A stretch of DNA of 45,838 nt from Rhodothermales bacterium (GCA_028278205.1 JANQES010000086.1:1-45838); one strand, 5' to 3'. Counted from the first letter of the stretch, positions 8,207 through 17,304 are shown. The notes: a model not told the origin generated them from the letters alone. Made by a program: numbers and translations.

Positions 8207-8292
8207 TTTTTTGAGCCGGAGAGTCGAAGAGCCGGGGAGCCGGAGATTGCTTTTCCCCGACTCTCCGACTCTCCGGCTCTCAGACTCAAAAA
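8207..8292. repeat. inverted repeat of GAGCCGG/GAGTCG words between thrB and thrC
   Basis: The left arm (8207-8246) is a tandem of GAGCCGG, GAGTCGA and GAGCCGG variants preceded by TTTTTT. The right arm (8255-8292) is the complement ending in AAAAA. The loop is about 8 nt. It fills the gap from the thrB stop to 6 nt before the thrC start. The T/A tracts at the outer ends would extend the stem rather than act as a 3' U-tract on the plus transcript, so it is not a standard terminator between two genes that should be co-expressed. Confidence 0.85.
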
Positions 8293-8298
8293 GAAACC

Positions 8299-9615
8299 AT
8301 GGCGTCAACCCAACCCGCCCCCCGATACGTCAGCACCCGAGGAACGGGGGAGGCGGTTTCGTTTCAGCAGGCGCTGATGACGGGGCTGGCTCCCGACGGC
8401 GGCCTGTACATCCCCGACCGGATCCCGGCGCTCGACCCGGCGGACTGGCAGGAGCCGGAGCGGTTTGCCAATCTGGCGCGGCGCGTGCTGGCGCGCTGGT
8501 TGGAAGGCGAGGTGCCGCGTGAAGCCCTGGCTGCTATCCTCGACGATGCACTCTCGTTTCCGGTGCCGCTCGTGCCACTCGAAGGCGGCGGCTGGGATGG
8601 CGTCTTCGTCCTCGAACTCTTCCACGGACCGACCCTTTCGTTCAAAGATTTCGGCGCGCGGACGATGGCCCGGCTGATGCAGCATTTTCTCGAAGACCGG
8701 GCCGAGACGCTCACCATCCTCGTAGCCACCTCCGGCGATACTGGCAGTGCCGTGGCCGACGGATTCGCCGGGCAGGAGCAGATTCGTGTGGTGTTGCTCT
8801 ATCCGAAAGGGCAGGTCAGCCCGGTGCAGGAGCGGCAACTCATCGCCGTACGGCCCGGCGTGCATACCTACGCCGTCGCCGGCACCTTCGACGATTGCCA
8901 GCGCATGGTCAAAGCCGCCTTCGCCGACGAAGACTTCGCCACGCTAAAACTCTCGTCGGCCAACTCGATTAACGTCGGGAGGCTGTTGCCGCAGATGCTT
9001 TATTACATCTGGGCGGTGGAGCAGGGGGGCTTCGACGAGGTGACGATCTGCGTGCCCTGCGGCAACCTGGGCAACCTCACCGGCGGCGTGATCGCAGCGC
9101 TGGGCGGGTTGCCGGTTCGTCAGTTCCTGGCAGCGAACAACGCTAACGATGGCTTCGCGCGCTATCTACGCGGCGAGGCGGTGGATTTCGTCGATTCGGT
9201 GCGGACGATCTCGAACGCCATGGACGTCGGCGTACCGAGCAACTTCGAACGGTTGACAGCGCTGCTCGACGACGAGACCATGCGCCGGATGATCATCGGA
9301 GACCGGGTGGATGATGCCGGGACGCTGGCTTCGATGCGCCGGATCTACGAGGCCACCGGCTACGTGGCCGATCCGCACACGGCGGTCGGGCTGGAGGTCG
9401 TCCGCAGGCATCGCGCGGCCACCGGCGACGACGGCCCTTTCATCGTGCTTTCGACGGCGCACCCGGCCAAGTTTCCGGAGACCGTCACGCAGGCGCTCGG
9501 CATCGAGCCGGTGCGTCCGGAGCGGCTGGCGGCGTTATGGCACAAGGACACCCACGCGACGCCCCTCGCTGCAAACCTGGATGCCCTCAAAGCTGATCTG
9601 TTTTCTGATGTTTGA
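8299..9615 (+). CDS. thrC: threonine synthase
   Basis: PLP enzyme that converts O-phosphohomoserine to threonine. The 438 residues begin with the ThrC-specific YVSTRG...VSFQQAL.TGLAPDGGLYIP region. PLP lysine Lys116 lies in PTLSFKDFGAR, followed by ATSGDTGSAVADGF, SSANSINVGRLLPQ (phosphate site), PCGNLGNLTGG and the C-terminal STAHPAKFPE. This is the class found in E. coli and yeast with the long N-terminal domain. Its end overlaps the next ATG at 9608, indicating translational coupling. Confidence 0.95.
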   Translation: MASTQPAPRYVSTRGTGEAVSFQQALMTGLAPDGGLYIPDRIPALDPADWQEPERFANLARRVLARWLEGEVPREALAAILDDALSFPVPLVPLEGGGWDGVFVLELFHGPTLSFKDFGARTMARLMQHFLEDRAETLTILVATSGDTGSAVADGFAGQEQIRVVLLYPKGQVSPVQERQLIAVRPGVHTYAVAGTFDDCQRMVKAAFADEDFATLKLSSANSINVGRLLPQMLYYIWAVEQGGFDEVTICVPCGNLGNLTGGVIAALGGLPVRQFLAANNANDGFARYLRGEAVDFVDSVRTISNAMDVGVPSNFERLTALLDDETMRRMIIGDRVDDAGTLASMRRIYEATGYVADPHTAVGLEVVRRHRAATGDDGPFIVLSTAHPAKFPETVTQALGIEPVRPERLAALWHKDTHATPLAANLDALKADLFSDV

Positions 9616-10360
9616 CCTCGACGCGACGAATGGGCCTTCGCCAGAGGCAGACGCCGGTGCCTGGATGGTGCCGGAGCCGTTGGATCTGACCTTCGAAGGG
9701 TTCGCGCCGGAGGCATTCGCCCTGCTCGAACGGCTGCGCGAGGCGCCGCACATCGAGCAGTACAGGAAGGAAAAAGCAGGCATCAAACGCTACATCACCG
9801 ATCCGTTCAAACGCTTTCGGGACGATCTGGTGGTCAACTGGGTGTTGCCCAACCGGCTCAATTTCGAAACGGAAAAGAACGTTTTTAGCCGGTTATTGAA
9901 GAATGATTTCGGCGCGGGCGGCTGCCATCATCATCTGTGGATGGCCTTCTACCGGCCTCACCGCCGCCGGCTGACCGACGTCCAACTCGCGCCCTGCATC
10001 ACGCCCGACGGGTTCACGATGGGTCTTTTCGTGGGGGCCTACATGAAGGATTTGATCAAACAAACCCGGCAGCGTATCGCGGCGGAGCCGGGTCGATTTC
10101 TGGAGATTGTAAACCCGTTATTGCAATCCAAAAAACTTGCCTACTACGAAGGCACCGGCAGGCAGCAAAAGCGCATCATCCACACCGAACCCCTCGACGC
10201 CGTCCCCGAAACCCTTCTCAAAACCGAAGGTCTCTGGGTCCGAGCCTACTGCTGCCGCGACGACGTCATCGCCATGCAAGGCGCCCTCGTCGGCTGGACG
10301 ATCCGGCAACTCGCCGACCTCTGGCCGCTGTATCGGTTTATTCTGGAAGATGGTTTTTGA
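9608..10360 (+). CDS. uncharacterised protein, weakly DUF2461-like
   Basis: 250-residue soluble protein starting 8 nt before the end of thrC. The arrangement FEGFAPEAFALLERLRE near residue 20, then a basic stretch ending KRFRDDLV, a central His-rich GGCHHHLWMAFYR, and GLFVGAYMKDLIKQTRQRI recalls DUF2461/TIGR02453 proteins (FxGFxxEAxxFL..., ...YYLHL...GGG). The match is only by pattern, so the family call is tentative. The stop overlaps the TTG start of the deacetylase downstream (TTGA). Its constant coupling with thrC and PIG-L suggests one transcript, not a role in threonine synthesis. Confidence 0.6.
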   Translation: MFDLDATNGPSPEADAGAWMVPEPLDLTFEGFAPEAFALLERLREAPHIEQYRKEKAGIKRYITDPFKRFRDDLVVNWVLPNRLNFETEKNVFSRLLKNDFGAGGCHHHLWMAFYRPHRRRLTDVQLAPCITPDGFTMGLFVGAYMKDLIKQTRQRIAAEPGRFLEIVNPLLQSKKLAYYEGTGRQQKRIIHTEPLDAVPETLLKTEGLWVRAYCCRDDVIAMQGALVGWTIRQLADLWPLYRFILEDGF

Positions 10361-11178
10361 ACGTTTTGCCCACTTACGACCACATCTACCTTTCGCCGCA
10401 CTTCGACGATGCTGCGCTGTCGTGCGGCGGCGCTATTTATCAACAGCGCCGGGCCGGTGAGGCGGTGCTGGTCGTGACGATCTGTGCTGCGTCGCCGGAG
10501 CCGGGTGAGGCGCTTTCATCCTTTGCGCAAGCGTTCCACACGGCTATGGGCACCCCGGACGACCTCGTGGCAACGCGCAGGCGCGAAGACCAGGCGGCGA
10601 TGGCGCGGCTCGGCGTTGAGGTAACGGGGCTCGGTTTTCAAGACAGCATTTACCGAAAAACGGTGGATGGGAGCGGGTGGCTGTATACGAGCATTCCTGA
10701 AATCTTCGGATCCGTTCATCCCAATGACCACGCCCTGGCCGAAGCCATCGCCGCAGCCGTCCGAGACAACGCGCCCGGCGGGCCGCATGCCACGCTCTAC
10801 GCGCCGTTGACGGTAGGCCGCCACGTGGATCATCAACTCGCGCATCAGGCGGCCTGGATGCTTCGGGAGCAGGGCTGGCGGGTCTTTTTTTATGAGGATT
10901 TTCCTTACGCCGATCCTGCCTATCGCCTGCCTTTCGGCAAGGACAATCCGGCGACGCTGGAGGCTACGCTGGCGGCGCTTCAGACGGCCCGGCTCACACC
11001 GCATATCGTTCGATTAGCGGAAGACGACGTGCAGGCGCGAATCGATAGCGTGCGCGCTTATCGCTCGCAGATGCCCATGCTTTTTGGCGATGACGCCACG
11101 ATGGCGGCACGTGTGCAGGCCTACACAGAGCAAATCGACGGACAGGGGCCGGCGGAACGAGTCTGGATTCCAGGTTGA
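10357..11178 (+). CDS. PIG-L family deacetylase
   Basis: 273-residue zinc-dependent deacetylase of the LmbE/PIG-L family, which removes N-acetyl from glycan or thiol-glycoside substrates such as the GlcNAc-malate step of bacillithiol or GlcNAc-inositol. The metal motif is YLSPHFDDAALSCGG near residues 11-25 (PHxDD with Ala instead of Glu after DD, a known variant), and the third ligand sits in GRHVDHQLAH. The TTG start at 10357 overlaps the previous stop and has GGAAG about 10 nt upstream. No bacillithiol partner gene is nearby, so the substrate is unknown. Confidence 0.85.
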   Translation: MNVLPTYDHIYLSPHFDDAALSCGGAIYQQRRAGEAVLVVTICAASPEPGEALSSFAQAFHTAMGTPDDLVATRRREDQAAMARLGVEVTGLGFQDSIYRKTVDGSGWLYTSIPEIFGSVHPNDHALAEAIAAAVRDNAPGGPHATLYAPLTVGRHVDHQLAHQAAWMLREQGWRVFFYEDFPYADPAYRLPFGKDNPATLEATLAALQTARLTPHIVRLAEDDVQARIDSVRAYRSQMPMLFGDDATMAARVQAYTEQIDGQGPAERVWIPG

Positions 11179-11182
11179 GTCG

Positions 11183-11340
11183 ATTTTGGATTTTGGATTT
11201 TAGATTTTGGATTTTGGATTGTTATCCTCAAGGAGATTGCATAACCGAATAGATCTGCGCCGTCTGAACCGCTTCGGTTTTTTTATGAGCAGATCGTCTC
11301 CGCTAAGCCAATCCAAAATCCGAAATCCAAAATCCAAAAT
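11183..11340. repeat. GGATTTT inverted repeat with an internal terminator-like loop
   Basis: The left arm (11183-11221) holds five tandem GGATTTT/AGATTTT heptamers, the right arm (11308-11340) four in reverse complement. The loop of about 86 nt holds a small terminator-like hairpin. The element starts 5 nt after the deacetylase stop, and its last two bases are the AT of the next gene's ATG, so it fills the whole gap. Confidence 0.88.
11267..11284 (+). terminator. rho-independent terminator-like hairpin inside the repeat loop
   Basis: AACCG-CTT-CGGTT followed by a run of seven T. It would end the thrB-thrC-DUF-PIG-L transcript. The stem is short (5 bp), so strength is uncertain. Confidence 0.55.
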
Positions 11341-13033
11341 GGACAAGGGTCGTAGAATCTTCCTCAAACAAGCCGGGCTCGGTCTTTCAGCCTGGGCGCT
11401 GACGGGGCGGTTGCGTCCGGTGTCTCGTGAAATTCATGCTGACGTGGCGATTATCGGGGGCGGCGTCGGCGGTTGTGCGGCGGCGCTGGCAGCGGCCCGC
11501 AGGGGTCTGCGGGTCGTGATGACCGAAGAGACCGACTGGATCGGTGGGCAACTCACGCAGCAAGGCGTTCCACCCGACGAGCACGCGTGGATCGAGCAGG
11601 TCGGGGCGACGCGGGCGTATCGCGCGTTTCGCCGGGGCGTTCGGGCTTTTTATCGAGAGACGTATCCGCTGAACGAGGCGGCGCGGCTGCGGTGGAACCT
11701 CAACCCCGGCTCATGCGGCGTCTCGCGGATCTGCCACGAACCTCGCGTGGCGCTGGCCGTCCTCGAACGGATGCTTGCCCCGCACGTGAGCAGCGGGCGC
11801 CTGACCATCCTCCGCAACACGCACCCCGTTTCGGCTTCCGTCTCCGGCGACCGGGTAGAGGCTGTGCAGATCCGCCACGCGCTTAGCGGCGACGAGACGA
11901 CCCTGACGGCTTCCTACTTCCTCGACGCCACCGAAGACGGCGCGCTCCTGCCTATGACGGGCACCGAGTATGTGACCGGCGCCGAGTCGCAAGCGCAAAC
12001 GGGCGAACTCCACGCGCCTGCCGTGGCACAGCCGGCCAACATGCAAGCCGTCACGTGGTGCTTCGCCATCGATTATCGCGACGGCGAAGATCACACCATC
12101 GACAAACCGGCGGCTTACGATTTCTGGCGCGATCACGTCCCCCCGATGACACCGGCCTGGCCCGGCAAGCTGCTGAGCTGGACCTACGCCAATCCCATCA
12201 CCCTCGAACCCCGAACGCTGGCTTTCGACCCCCGGCCCGGCGCCCAAACCGAAGGCTTCAACCTGTGGATCTACCGGCGGCTCATCGATCCCGCCAACTT
12301 TGAGCCGGGCGCCTACACCGGCGGCATCTCGCTGATCAACTGGCCCCAGAACGATTACATGCTCGGCAACCTGTTCGAGGTCGAGGACGACGAGGCGGCG
12401 CGGCATCGCGAGCAGGCCATGGAACTGAGCCTGTCGTTGCTCTACTGGATGCAAACCGAAGCGCCCCGTGCCGACGGCGGCACCGGATGGCCCGGCCTGC
12501 GCCTGCGCGCCGACGTGATGGGGACCCGGCACGGCCTGGCTAAACGCCCGTATATTCGAGAGGCGCGGCGCATCAAGGCGGTTTTTACGGTGTTGGAGCA
12601 GCACGTCGGCCTCGAAGCGCGGCAGCGCGCCACGGGCCTGCCGCGTGACGAACTGCGCGCCGTTTCATTCTCCGATGCCGTGGGCGTCGGCAGCTATCGG
12701 ATCGACCTGCATCCTTCAACCGGCGGCGATAATTACATCGACGTGGCGTCGTTGCCGTTTGAGATTCCGCTGGGCGCGCTCTTGCCGGAGCGGGTCGACA
12801 ACCTCCTGCCGGCTTGCAAAAACCTGGGCGTCACCCACATCACCAACGGATGCTACCGGCTGCATCCTGTCGAGTGGAACGTGGGGGAGGCAGCGGGGGC
12901 GCTCGTGGCTTTTTGCGTGAAGCAAAACCATCTGCCGCGCCATGTGCGCGAAAACGAGACCGTTCTGGTCGATTTTCAGCGTCAGCTTCAGCGCCAGGGC
13001 ATCGCCTACCGCTGGCCTGCGTCGATTTATTGA
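11339..13033 (+). CDS. Tat-exported FAD-dependent oxidoreductase (FAD_oxidored family)
   Basis: 564-residue protein. The N terminus MDKGRRIFLKQAG carries a twin-arginine motif (RRIFLK) followed by a hydrophobic stretch, so it should be exported folded to the periplasm with FAD bound. The Rossmann GGGVGGCAAALAAARRG lies at 40-56, followed by WIGGQLTQQG. The C-terminal segment ACKNLGVTHITNGCYRLHPVEWNVGEAAG is the conserved second FAD region of this family. The electron acceptor and substrate are unknown; relatives are often beside carbohydrate genes. The start ATG overlaps the end of the GGATTTT repeat. A longer frame from 11207 lies in the repeat and is discounted. Confidence 0.85.
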   Translation: MDKGRRIFLKQAGLGLSAWALTGRLRPVSREIHADVAIIGGGVGGCAAALAAARRGLRVVMTEETDWIGGQLTQQGVPPDEHAWIEQVGATRAYRAFRRGVRAFYRETYPLNEAARLRWNLNPGSCGVSRICHEPRVALAVLERMLAPHVSSGRLTILRNTHPVSASVSGDRVEAVQIRHALSGDETTLTASYFLDATEDGALLPMTGTEYVTGAESQAQTGELHAPAVAQPANMQAVTWCFAIDYRDGEDHTIDKPAAYDFWRDHVPPMTPAWPGKLLSWTYANPITLEPRTLAFDPRPGAQTEGFNLWIYRRLIDPANFEPGAYTGGISLINWPQNDYMLGNLFEVEDDEAARHREQAMELSLSLLYWMQTEAPRADGGTGWPGLRLRADVMGTRHGLAKRPYIREARRIKAVFTVLEQHVGLEARQRATGLPRDELRAVSFSDAVGVGSYRIDLHPSTGGDNYIDVASLPFEIPLGALLPERVDNLLPACKNLGVTHITNGCYRLHPVEWNVGEAAGALVAFCVKQNHLPRHVRENETVLVDFQRQLQRQGIAYRWPASIY

Positions 13034-13097
13034 CCGTTATTGCAATTGAAAAAGCCAAACCTGAAAAAACAAATACATGATTCATCCCGCTTTATTC

Positions 13098-13185
13098 AGC
13101 CCCGTAGGGGCGTCCTGTTTGTAGCACTATAAAAAACAAAAAGCTCCCCCCGCCTTCGCGGGGGCAGGCTCCGGAGCGGCCTGTT
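13098..13185 (+). repeat. two direct copies of the AGCYCCGTAGGRGCG unit, the second interrupted
   Basis: Copy one (13098-13124) matches the outer unit at 2011-2037. Copy two (about 13142-13185) begins AAGCTCC, is interrupted by a GC-rich hairpin element (13147-13172), and resumes with GGAGCGGCCTGTT just before the ATG of the next gene. The interruption replaces the central GTA of the unit. Confidence 0.8.
13146..13172 (+). repeat. GC-rich palindrome ending CAGGCTCC, intergenic copy
   Basis: CCCCCGC-CTTC-GCGGGGG stem-loop followed by CAGGCTCC, inserted in a repeat unit. It shares the GGGGCAGGCTCC tail with the two in-gene copies at 26777 and 39585, although the palindrome core differs. Confidence 0.65.
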
Positions 13186-13188
13186 CAA

Positions 13189-14904
13189 ATGAAGACATTG
13201 AGCTTACTCAGCCTTGGGATGATTGCTGGATGGATCATCGGCTGCGGCATCGAGCCGGGACAACCCAGCGCGACGGACGATCCGGGGGCCGTTATCGCTT
13301 TTACAGACGTGACCGAAGAGGCCGGGCTCGGCGGTTTCCGGCACGTCACCGGCGCGCGGGGCGACAGATGGTTTCCGGAGACGATGGGCGCAGGCGCCGG
13401 CTTCATCGATTACGACGGCGACGGCTGGCTCGACGTGCTGCTCGTTGGCGGAGGACGATGGGCAGGAGAGGATCAGCCGGCGCCTGCTCTTTTTCTTTAT
13501 CGCAACGACGGCGAGGGTAGCTTTACTGATCAAACCGAAGCCGCCGGTCTCGACGGGGTGAGCGCCTACGGCTTCGGCCTCGCCGTGGCCGACTACGACA
13601 ACGACGCCGATCAGGATTTCTACCTGACCACGTTGCACGAAAACCTGCTCTTCCGTAACGACAACGGCATTTTCACGGAGACCGGCGCGGCGGCAGGCGT
13701 GGCCGGCGAAGCCGCCTGGAGCACCTCGGCCCTGTTTTTCGACGCCGACGCCGACGGATGGCTCGATCTTTACGCCGGCAACTACGTTGTCTGGTCGCCC
13801 GAAAACGATCTGGTTTGTACGATTGGGCGGCAGGTCAGCAGCTATTGCACGCCCGAACAATATGAAGGCCTGACCGGACGATTCTATCGCAACGACGGCT
13901 ATGGCATTTTCACCGATCAAACCGAAGCGGCAGGCTTTGCGCCGGCGCCCGGCAAGGCCCTCGGCGTTGCCGAAGCTGATTTCAACCGGGACGGACGGCC
14001 CGACCTCGTCGTCGTCAACGATACGCAGCGAGACCTGCTTTTTGAAAACCGGGGCGATGGGACCTTTCGCGAAATCGGTTTGATTAGCGGCATGGCCCTC
14101 GACGAAAACGGCCGGGCGCGGGCGGGCATGGGGGTCGATGCCGGCGTTGTAGACGGCAGCGGCGAGCCGTCGATTTTCGTGGGTAATTTTGCGAAAGAGA
14201 TGGTCGGCGTCTATCGCTACACCGGCCTTGACGGCTTCAACGACCGGGCGGCTGTCAGCCGGATCGGCCAGCACACCTTGCAGACGCTGACGTTTGGCCT
14301 GTTTCTTTTCGATGTGGATCTGGACGGCGATCTGGATCTGTTCGCCGCGAACGGGCACATCTCGGAGGAAATCGAACAGGTCGAAGACGGGATCGCTTTT
14401 CAGCAGCCGGCCCAGCTTTTTCTGAACCGGGGCGATGGAATTTTCGACGTCGCCCGCGACGAGGGGCCGCTGGCGTTGCCGCTAGTCGCGCGCGGCGCCG
14501 CCTACGCCGACTACGACCGCGACGGCGACCTCGACATTTTGATCACCGAAAACGGCGGCCCGGTGCATCTCTGGCGCAACGATCTGGCCGAAGCGGCTTT
14601 TCTGCGCGTCCACCTCGAAGGACGACAAAGCAACCGCGACGCCTTCGGTTCGCGAATCGTTGCCGTGGTAGGAGGGCGACGGATGGAGCGGCGCATCCGG
14701 TCCGGATCGAGCTATCTTTCACAGTCGGAGAAAGCCGCCACGTTCGGCCTCGGCGCCGCCACACGCGTCGATTCCTTACTGATCTACTGGCCTGCCGGGC
14801 GCGTCGATCATTTCACCGGCCTGGAAGCGAACCAGACGATCCGCATTGTCGAAGGCGCCGGGCGCGTCGAGCCGGTGCGGCTGGCAGGGCGTGAGGGAGG
14901 GTAA
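13189..14904 (+). CDS. CRTAC1-like lipoprotein (FG-GAP/VCBS repeats plus ASPIC/UnbV)
   Basis: 571 residues. The N terminus has a hydrophobic signal ending at a lipobox Cys near residue 19 (WIIGC), so it is an outer-surface or periplasmic lipoprotein. Then come repeated calcium-binding-type loops (DYDGDGWLD, DYDNDADQDF, DADADGWLD, DFNRDGRPD, DVDLDGDLD, DYDRDGDLD), the signature of a VCBS/FG-GAP beta-propeller. The C terminus (RMERRIRSGSSYLSQ... FGLGAATRVDSLLIYWPAG) is the ASPIC/UnbV domain. Function of such proteins is not established; substrate binding at the cell surface is the usual suggestion. A close paralogue lies at 26006-27823. Confidence 0.9.
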   Translation: MKTLSLLSLGMIAGWIIGCGIEPGQPSATDDPGAVIAFTDVTEEAGLGGFRHVTGARGDRWFPETMGAGAGFIDYDGDGWLDVLLVGGGRWAGEDQPAPALFLYRNDGEGSFTDQTEAAGLDGVSAYGFGLAVADYDNDADQDFYLTTLHENLLFRNDNGIFTETGAAAGVAGEAAWSTSALFFDADADGWLDLYAGNYVVWSPENDLVCTIGRQVSSYCTPEQYEGLTGRFYRNDGYGIFTDQTEAAGFAPAPGKALGVAEADFNRDGRPDLVVVNDTQRDLLFENRGDGTFREIGLISGMALDENGRARAGMGVDAGVVDGSGEPSIFVGNFAKEMVGVYRYTGLDGFNDRAAVSRIGQHTLQTLTFGLFLFDVDLDGDLDLFAANGHISEEIEQVEDGIAFQQPAQLFLNRGDGIFDVARDEGPLALPLVARGAAYADYDRDGDLDILITENGGPVHLWRNDLAEAAFLRVHLEGRQSNRDAFGSRIVAVVGGRRMERRIRSGSSYLSQSEKAATFGLGAATRVDSLLIYWPAGRVDHFTGLEANQTIRIVEGAGRVEPVRLAGREGG

Positions 14905-15049
14905 GGGCGCGCAATTTTTTTTGAGGATTCAGGCTATTTTATTTCGGGATCGACCCGGCTGCAACTCTTGCCTGCGTTGAAAGGTTGTATTTTCAAAGAG
15001 AACAAGGTTTTCGTGTCCCCTTCACATCACGATTTACCGAGGTCACACC

Positions 15050-15607
15050 ATGCCCGTACTCGCCGAAAAGCAGCACCGTTTTACGGTCGAGGAATATCAC
15101 ATGATGGGCCGCGCCGGCATCTTCCACGAAGACGACCGCGTCGAACTCATCGATGGACTGATCATTCCTATGTCACCTATCGGAGATCCTCACGTTGATT
15201 GTGTTAATCGCATCAATCGTCTTTTCGTCTTGCGACTTGATCCCAAAGCCATCGTCAGCGTGCAAAACCCCGTTCGTCTCAACGATTACTCTGAGCCGCA
15301 GCCGGACGTGGTGTTGATTCGACCGAACAAGGCCGGGGTGCCCCATGCGGAGGATGTGTTACTGTTGGTGGAAGTAGCCAAGACCACGCTGGCGTTCGAC
15401 CGTGAGGTCAAGGTGCCCCGGTATGCGGCGGCGGGCGTGCCGGAAGTCTGGGTCGTGTCGCTGGAAGACGATCACGTCGTGGTGTATCGAAAGCCTGGGC
15501 CGGCGGGGTATGACGAGGAATTGCAGTTCGGACGCGGCGAGGCTATCACGATTGAAGCATTGCCGGAGGCTGGAGGTTTCGCGGTTGATGACATGCTGCG
15601 GCCCTAG
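15050..15607 (+). CDS. Uma2 family (DUF820) restriction-endonuclease-fold protein
   Basis: 185 residues. FTVEEYHMMGRAGIF and ELIDGLIIPMSPIG open the domain. The PD-(D/E)XK-like core appears as EPQPDVVLIRP, LLLVEVAKTTLAFDREVKVPRYAAAGVPEVWVV, the usual Uma2 pattern with Asp, Glu and Lys in order. These proteins occur in many copies in cyanobacteria, Chloroflexi and relatives and their role is unknown. The 145-bp gap upstream (14905-15049) shows only a short T-run and no clear site. Confidence 0.88.
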   Translation: MPVLAEKQHRFTVEEYHMMGRAGIFHEDDRVELIDGLIIPMSPIGDPHVDCVNRINRLFVLRLDPKAIVSVQNPVRLNDYSEPQPDVVLIRPNKAGVPHAEDVLLLVEVAKTTLAFDREVKVPRYAAAGVPEVWVVSLEDDHVVVYRKPGPAGYDEELQFGRGEAITIEALPEAGGFAVDDMLRP

Positions 15608-15623
15608 CTGAGACTGATCACGA

Positions 15624-16676
15624 TTGAAGAACCAGCGCGCACATATCGCTTGCTTTTTGGGGATCTGTTGCTTCGGATTGTTGATCGGGGCAGGTTGCGG
15701 CGATGAATCGGAGCAGGGGGCAGGTTCGGCGTTTGAGACGCAGCGTCGAACGCGCGATCCCAGGGCGGCGTATTTCATGAACGAGGCCTGGCGGGCTTAC
15801 GGGCAGGGGGGCTATCACATCGCCCTGGCGCTGGCCGACAGCGCCGAAACGTACGCGCCCGATCTGCCCGATGCCTTTTTCTTCGGCGGCCTCGTCTATT
15901 CAAAACTCAAACGCTTCGACGCATCTCAGGCGGCGTATGAAAAGGCGCTCGCGCTCGATCCGGCGTATCGAAGCGCCTGGTTCAACCTGGGGCATAATGC
16001 GTTTTTGCAGGGGAAGTATCGCGCCGCGCTCGGCTTTTATCGGAAAGAACAGGCCGCCATCGTAGCCACGCCGGAGGCAGATAAGCAGGCTGCGCCCACC
16101 GAATACCGCGCAGCGCTGTCTGCCGTCTTGCTCCAGATCGGGCGATCCTATGCCGGGATGGGCATCGCCGACAGCGTGCTCCATTTCTACCAAAACGCGC
16201 TGGCGACGGACTCGACGAACGCCCAGGCTTTCAGTTGGATGAGCGAACTCTACGGCCAATCCGGCGATCTCGATCAGGCGCTCGCCCACGCCACCAGGGC
16301 ACACGTTCTCGATCCGGACAACCTGGATTATCGCTACGGGATCGGTATGTTCTCAACCCGCACCGGGCGCGCTACGGAGGCCGTCGATCATCTGGAGGTC
16401 GTGGTGGCGCAGCAGCCCTGGCACGTCGGCGCGCATTACAACCTGGGGCGCGCGCTGATGGCCCTCGGCCGCCGCGCCGACGGGCAACGCTACCTCGAAA
16501 AAAGCGATAGCCTGCGCCAGGTCAATGTTGATATTTCCCAGGCCCAACTCGCCACCTTCCAATATCCCGACGATCCGGAGCGGTGGCAGCACCTGGCTGC
16601 CCTGTTGCATGCGGCAGGCCGCCTCAGCGAAGCCCGGCAGGCTTACAATGTGGCGCGCTCGTTAAGGGATCAATAA
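15624..16676 (+). CDS. TPR-repeat lipoprotein
   Basis: 350 residues from a TTG start 16 nt after the Uma2 stop. The N-terminal hydrophobic signal ends in a lipobox Cys (LIGAGC). The rest is tetratricopeptide repeats, for example around AAYEKALALDPAYRSAWFNLG, VLHFYQNALATDSTNAQAF, and ALAHATRAHVLDPDNLDYRYG, predicting a helical superhelix for protein binding in the periplasm. No catalytic domain. TPR lipoproteins often accompany CRTAC1-like proteins, and this one lies near the first of the two here, which may be meaningful (inference). Confidence 0.82.
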   Translation: MKNQRAHIACFLGICCFGLLIGAGCGDESEQGAGSAFETQRRTRDPRAAYFMNEAWRAYGQGGYHIALALADSAETYAPDLPDAFFFGGLVYSKLKRFDASQAAYEKALALDPAYRSAWFNLGHNAFLQGKYRAALGFYRKEQAAIVATPEADKQAAPTEYRAALSAVLLQIGRSYAGMGIADSVLHFYQNALATDSTNAQAFSWMSELYGQSGDLDQALAHATRAHVLDPDNLDYRYGIGMFSTRTGRATEAVDHLEVVVAQQPWHVGAHYNLGRALMALGRRADGQRYLEKSDSLRQVNVDISQAQLATFQYPDDPERWQHLAALLHAAGRLSEARQAYNVARSLRDQ

Positions 16677-16701
16677 CACGAAAACACTGCAAGCGAGCAT
16701 C

Positions 16702-17304
16702 TCACAACAACCCCAACCCTTCGAGATCAGTGCGAAGCTTTTCAGCGGATGTGAACGGAAGCGCATGCAGGCCCACGTCGCGCGCTGCGGCGACATTAGC
16801 CGGGTTATCGTCGATGAAAACCGAGTCGGCGGCGTCGAGGTCGTAGCGGTCGAGGAGCAGGTGAAAGATGCGCGGGTCCGGCTTCTTCATCTTTTCCCGG
16901 CCCGAGACGACGATGCCTTTGAACCACGTCAAAAATTCGTATCGGTGTTCCACGTACGGGTACGTCTCCGCCGACCAGTTCGTCAGCGCATACAAGGGCG
17001 TGCCGCGTTGGCGCAGGGCGTCGAGCACCGCCACCGTCTCCTCGATAACGCCGCCGACCATCTCCGTCCACCGATCATAAAAGGCCGCGATGAGGGGTGC
17101 ATGCTCGGGCCATTGCGCCGACAGAACGGCGACGGCCTCAGAGAGAGGACGGCCTGCATCCTGTTGCTCGTTCCATTCCTGCGTGCAAATGACACTCAGG
17201 AAGTGCTCCATCTTGGCCTCGTCGGCGATAAGCTTGCGGTAGAGATGGCGGGGGTCCCAGTCGATGAGGACGCCGCCGAGGTCGAAGATGACGGTTTGAG
17301 GCAT
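16702..17304 (-). CDS. HAD-superfamily hydrolase, subfamily IA (YihX-like)
   Basis: 200 residues with all four HAD motifs: FDLGGVLIDWDP (motif I, Asp nucleophile), ALTNWS (motif II), GREKMKKPDPRIF (motif III Lys), VFIDDNPANV (motif IV). The cap domain lies between motifs I and II. The LGGVLIDW and DDNPANV forms place it near YihX alpha-glucose-1-phosphatase and haloacid dehalogenase-like proteins; substrate unknown. It is convergent with the TPR gene (25 bp apart). Confidence 0.87.
   Translation of the reverse strand: MPQTVIFDLGGVLIDWDPRHLYRKLIADEAKMEHFLSVICTQEWNEQQDAGRPLSEAVAVLSAQWPEHAPLIAAFYDRWTEMVGGVIEETVAVLDALRQRGTPLYALTNWSAETYPYVEHRYEFLTWFKGIVVSGREKMKKPDPRIFHLLLDRYDLDAADSVFIDDNPANVAAARDVGLHALPFTSAEKLRTDLEGLGLL

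Noticed and set aside
9311..9607. Upstream extension of the DUF2461-like frame within thrC
   Set aside because: It lies out of frame inside a conserved part of threonine synthase; the ATG at 9608 gives the natural start.
9937..10356. Upstream extension of the PIG-L frame
   Set aside because: The extension is a shadow of the preceding gene; the family N terminus begins at the TTG at 10357.
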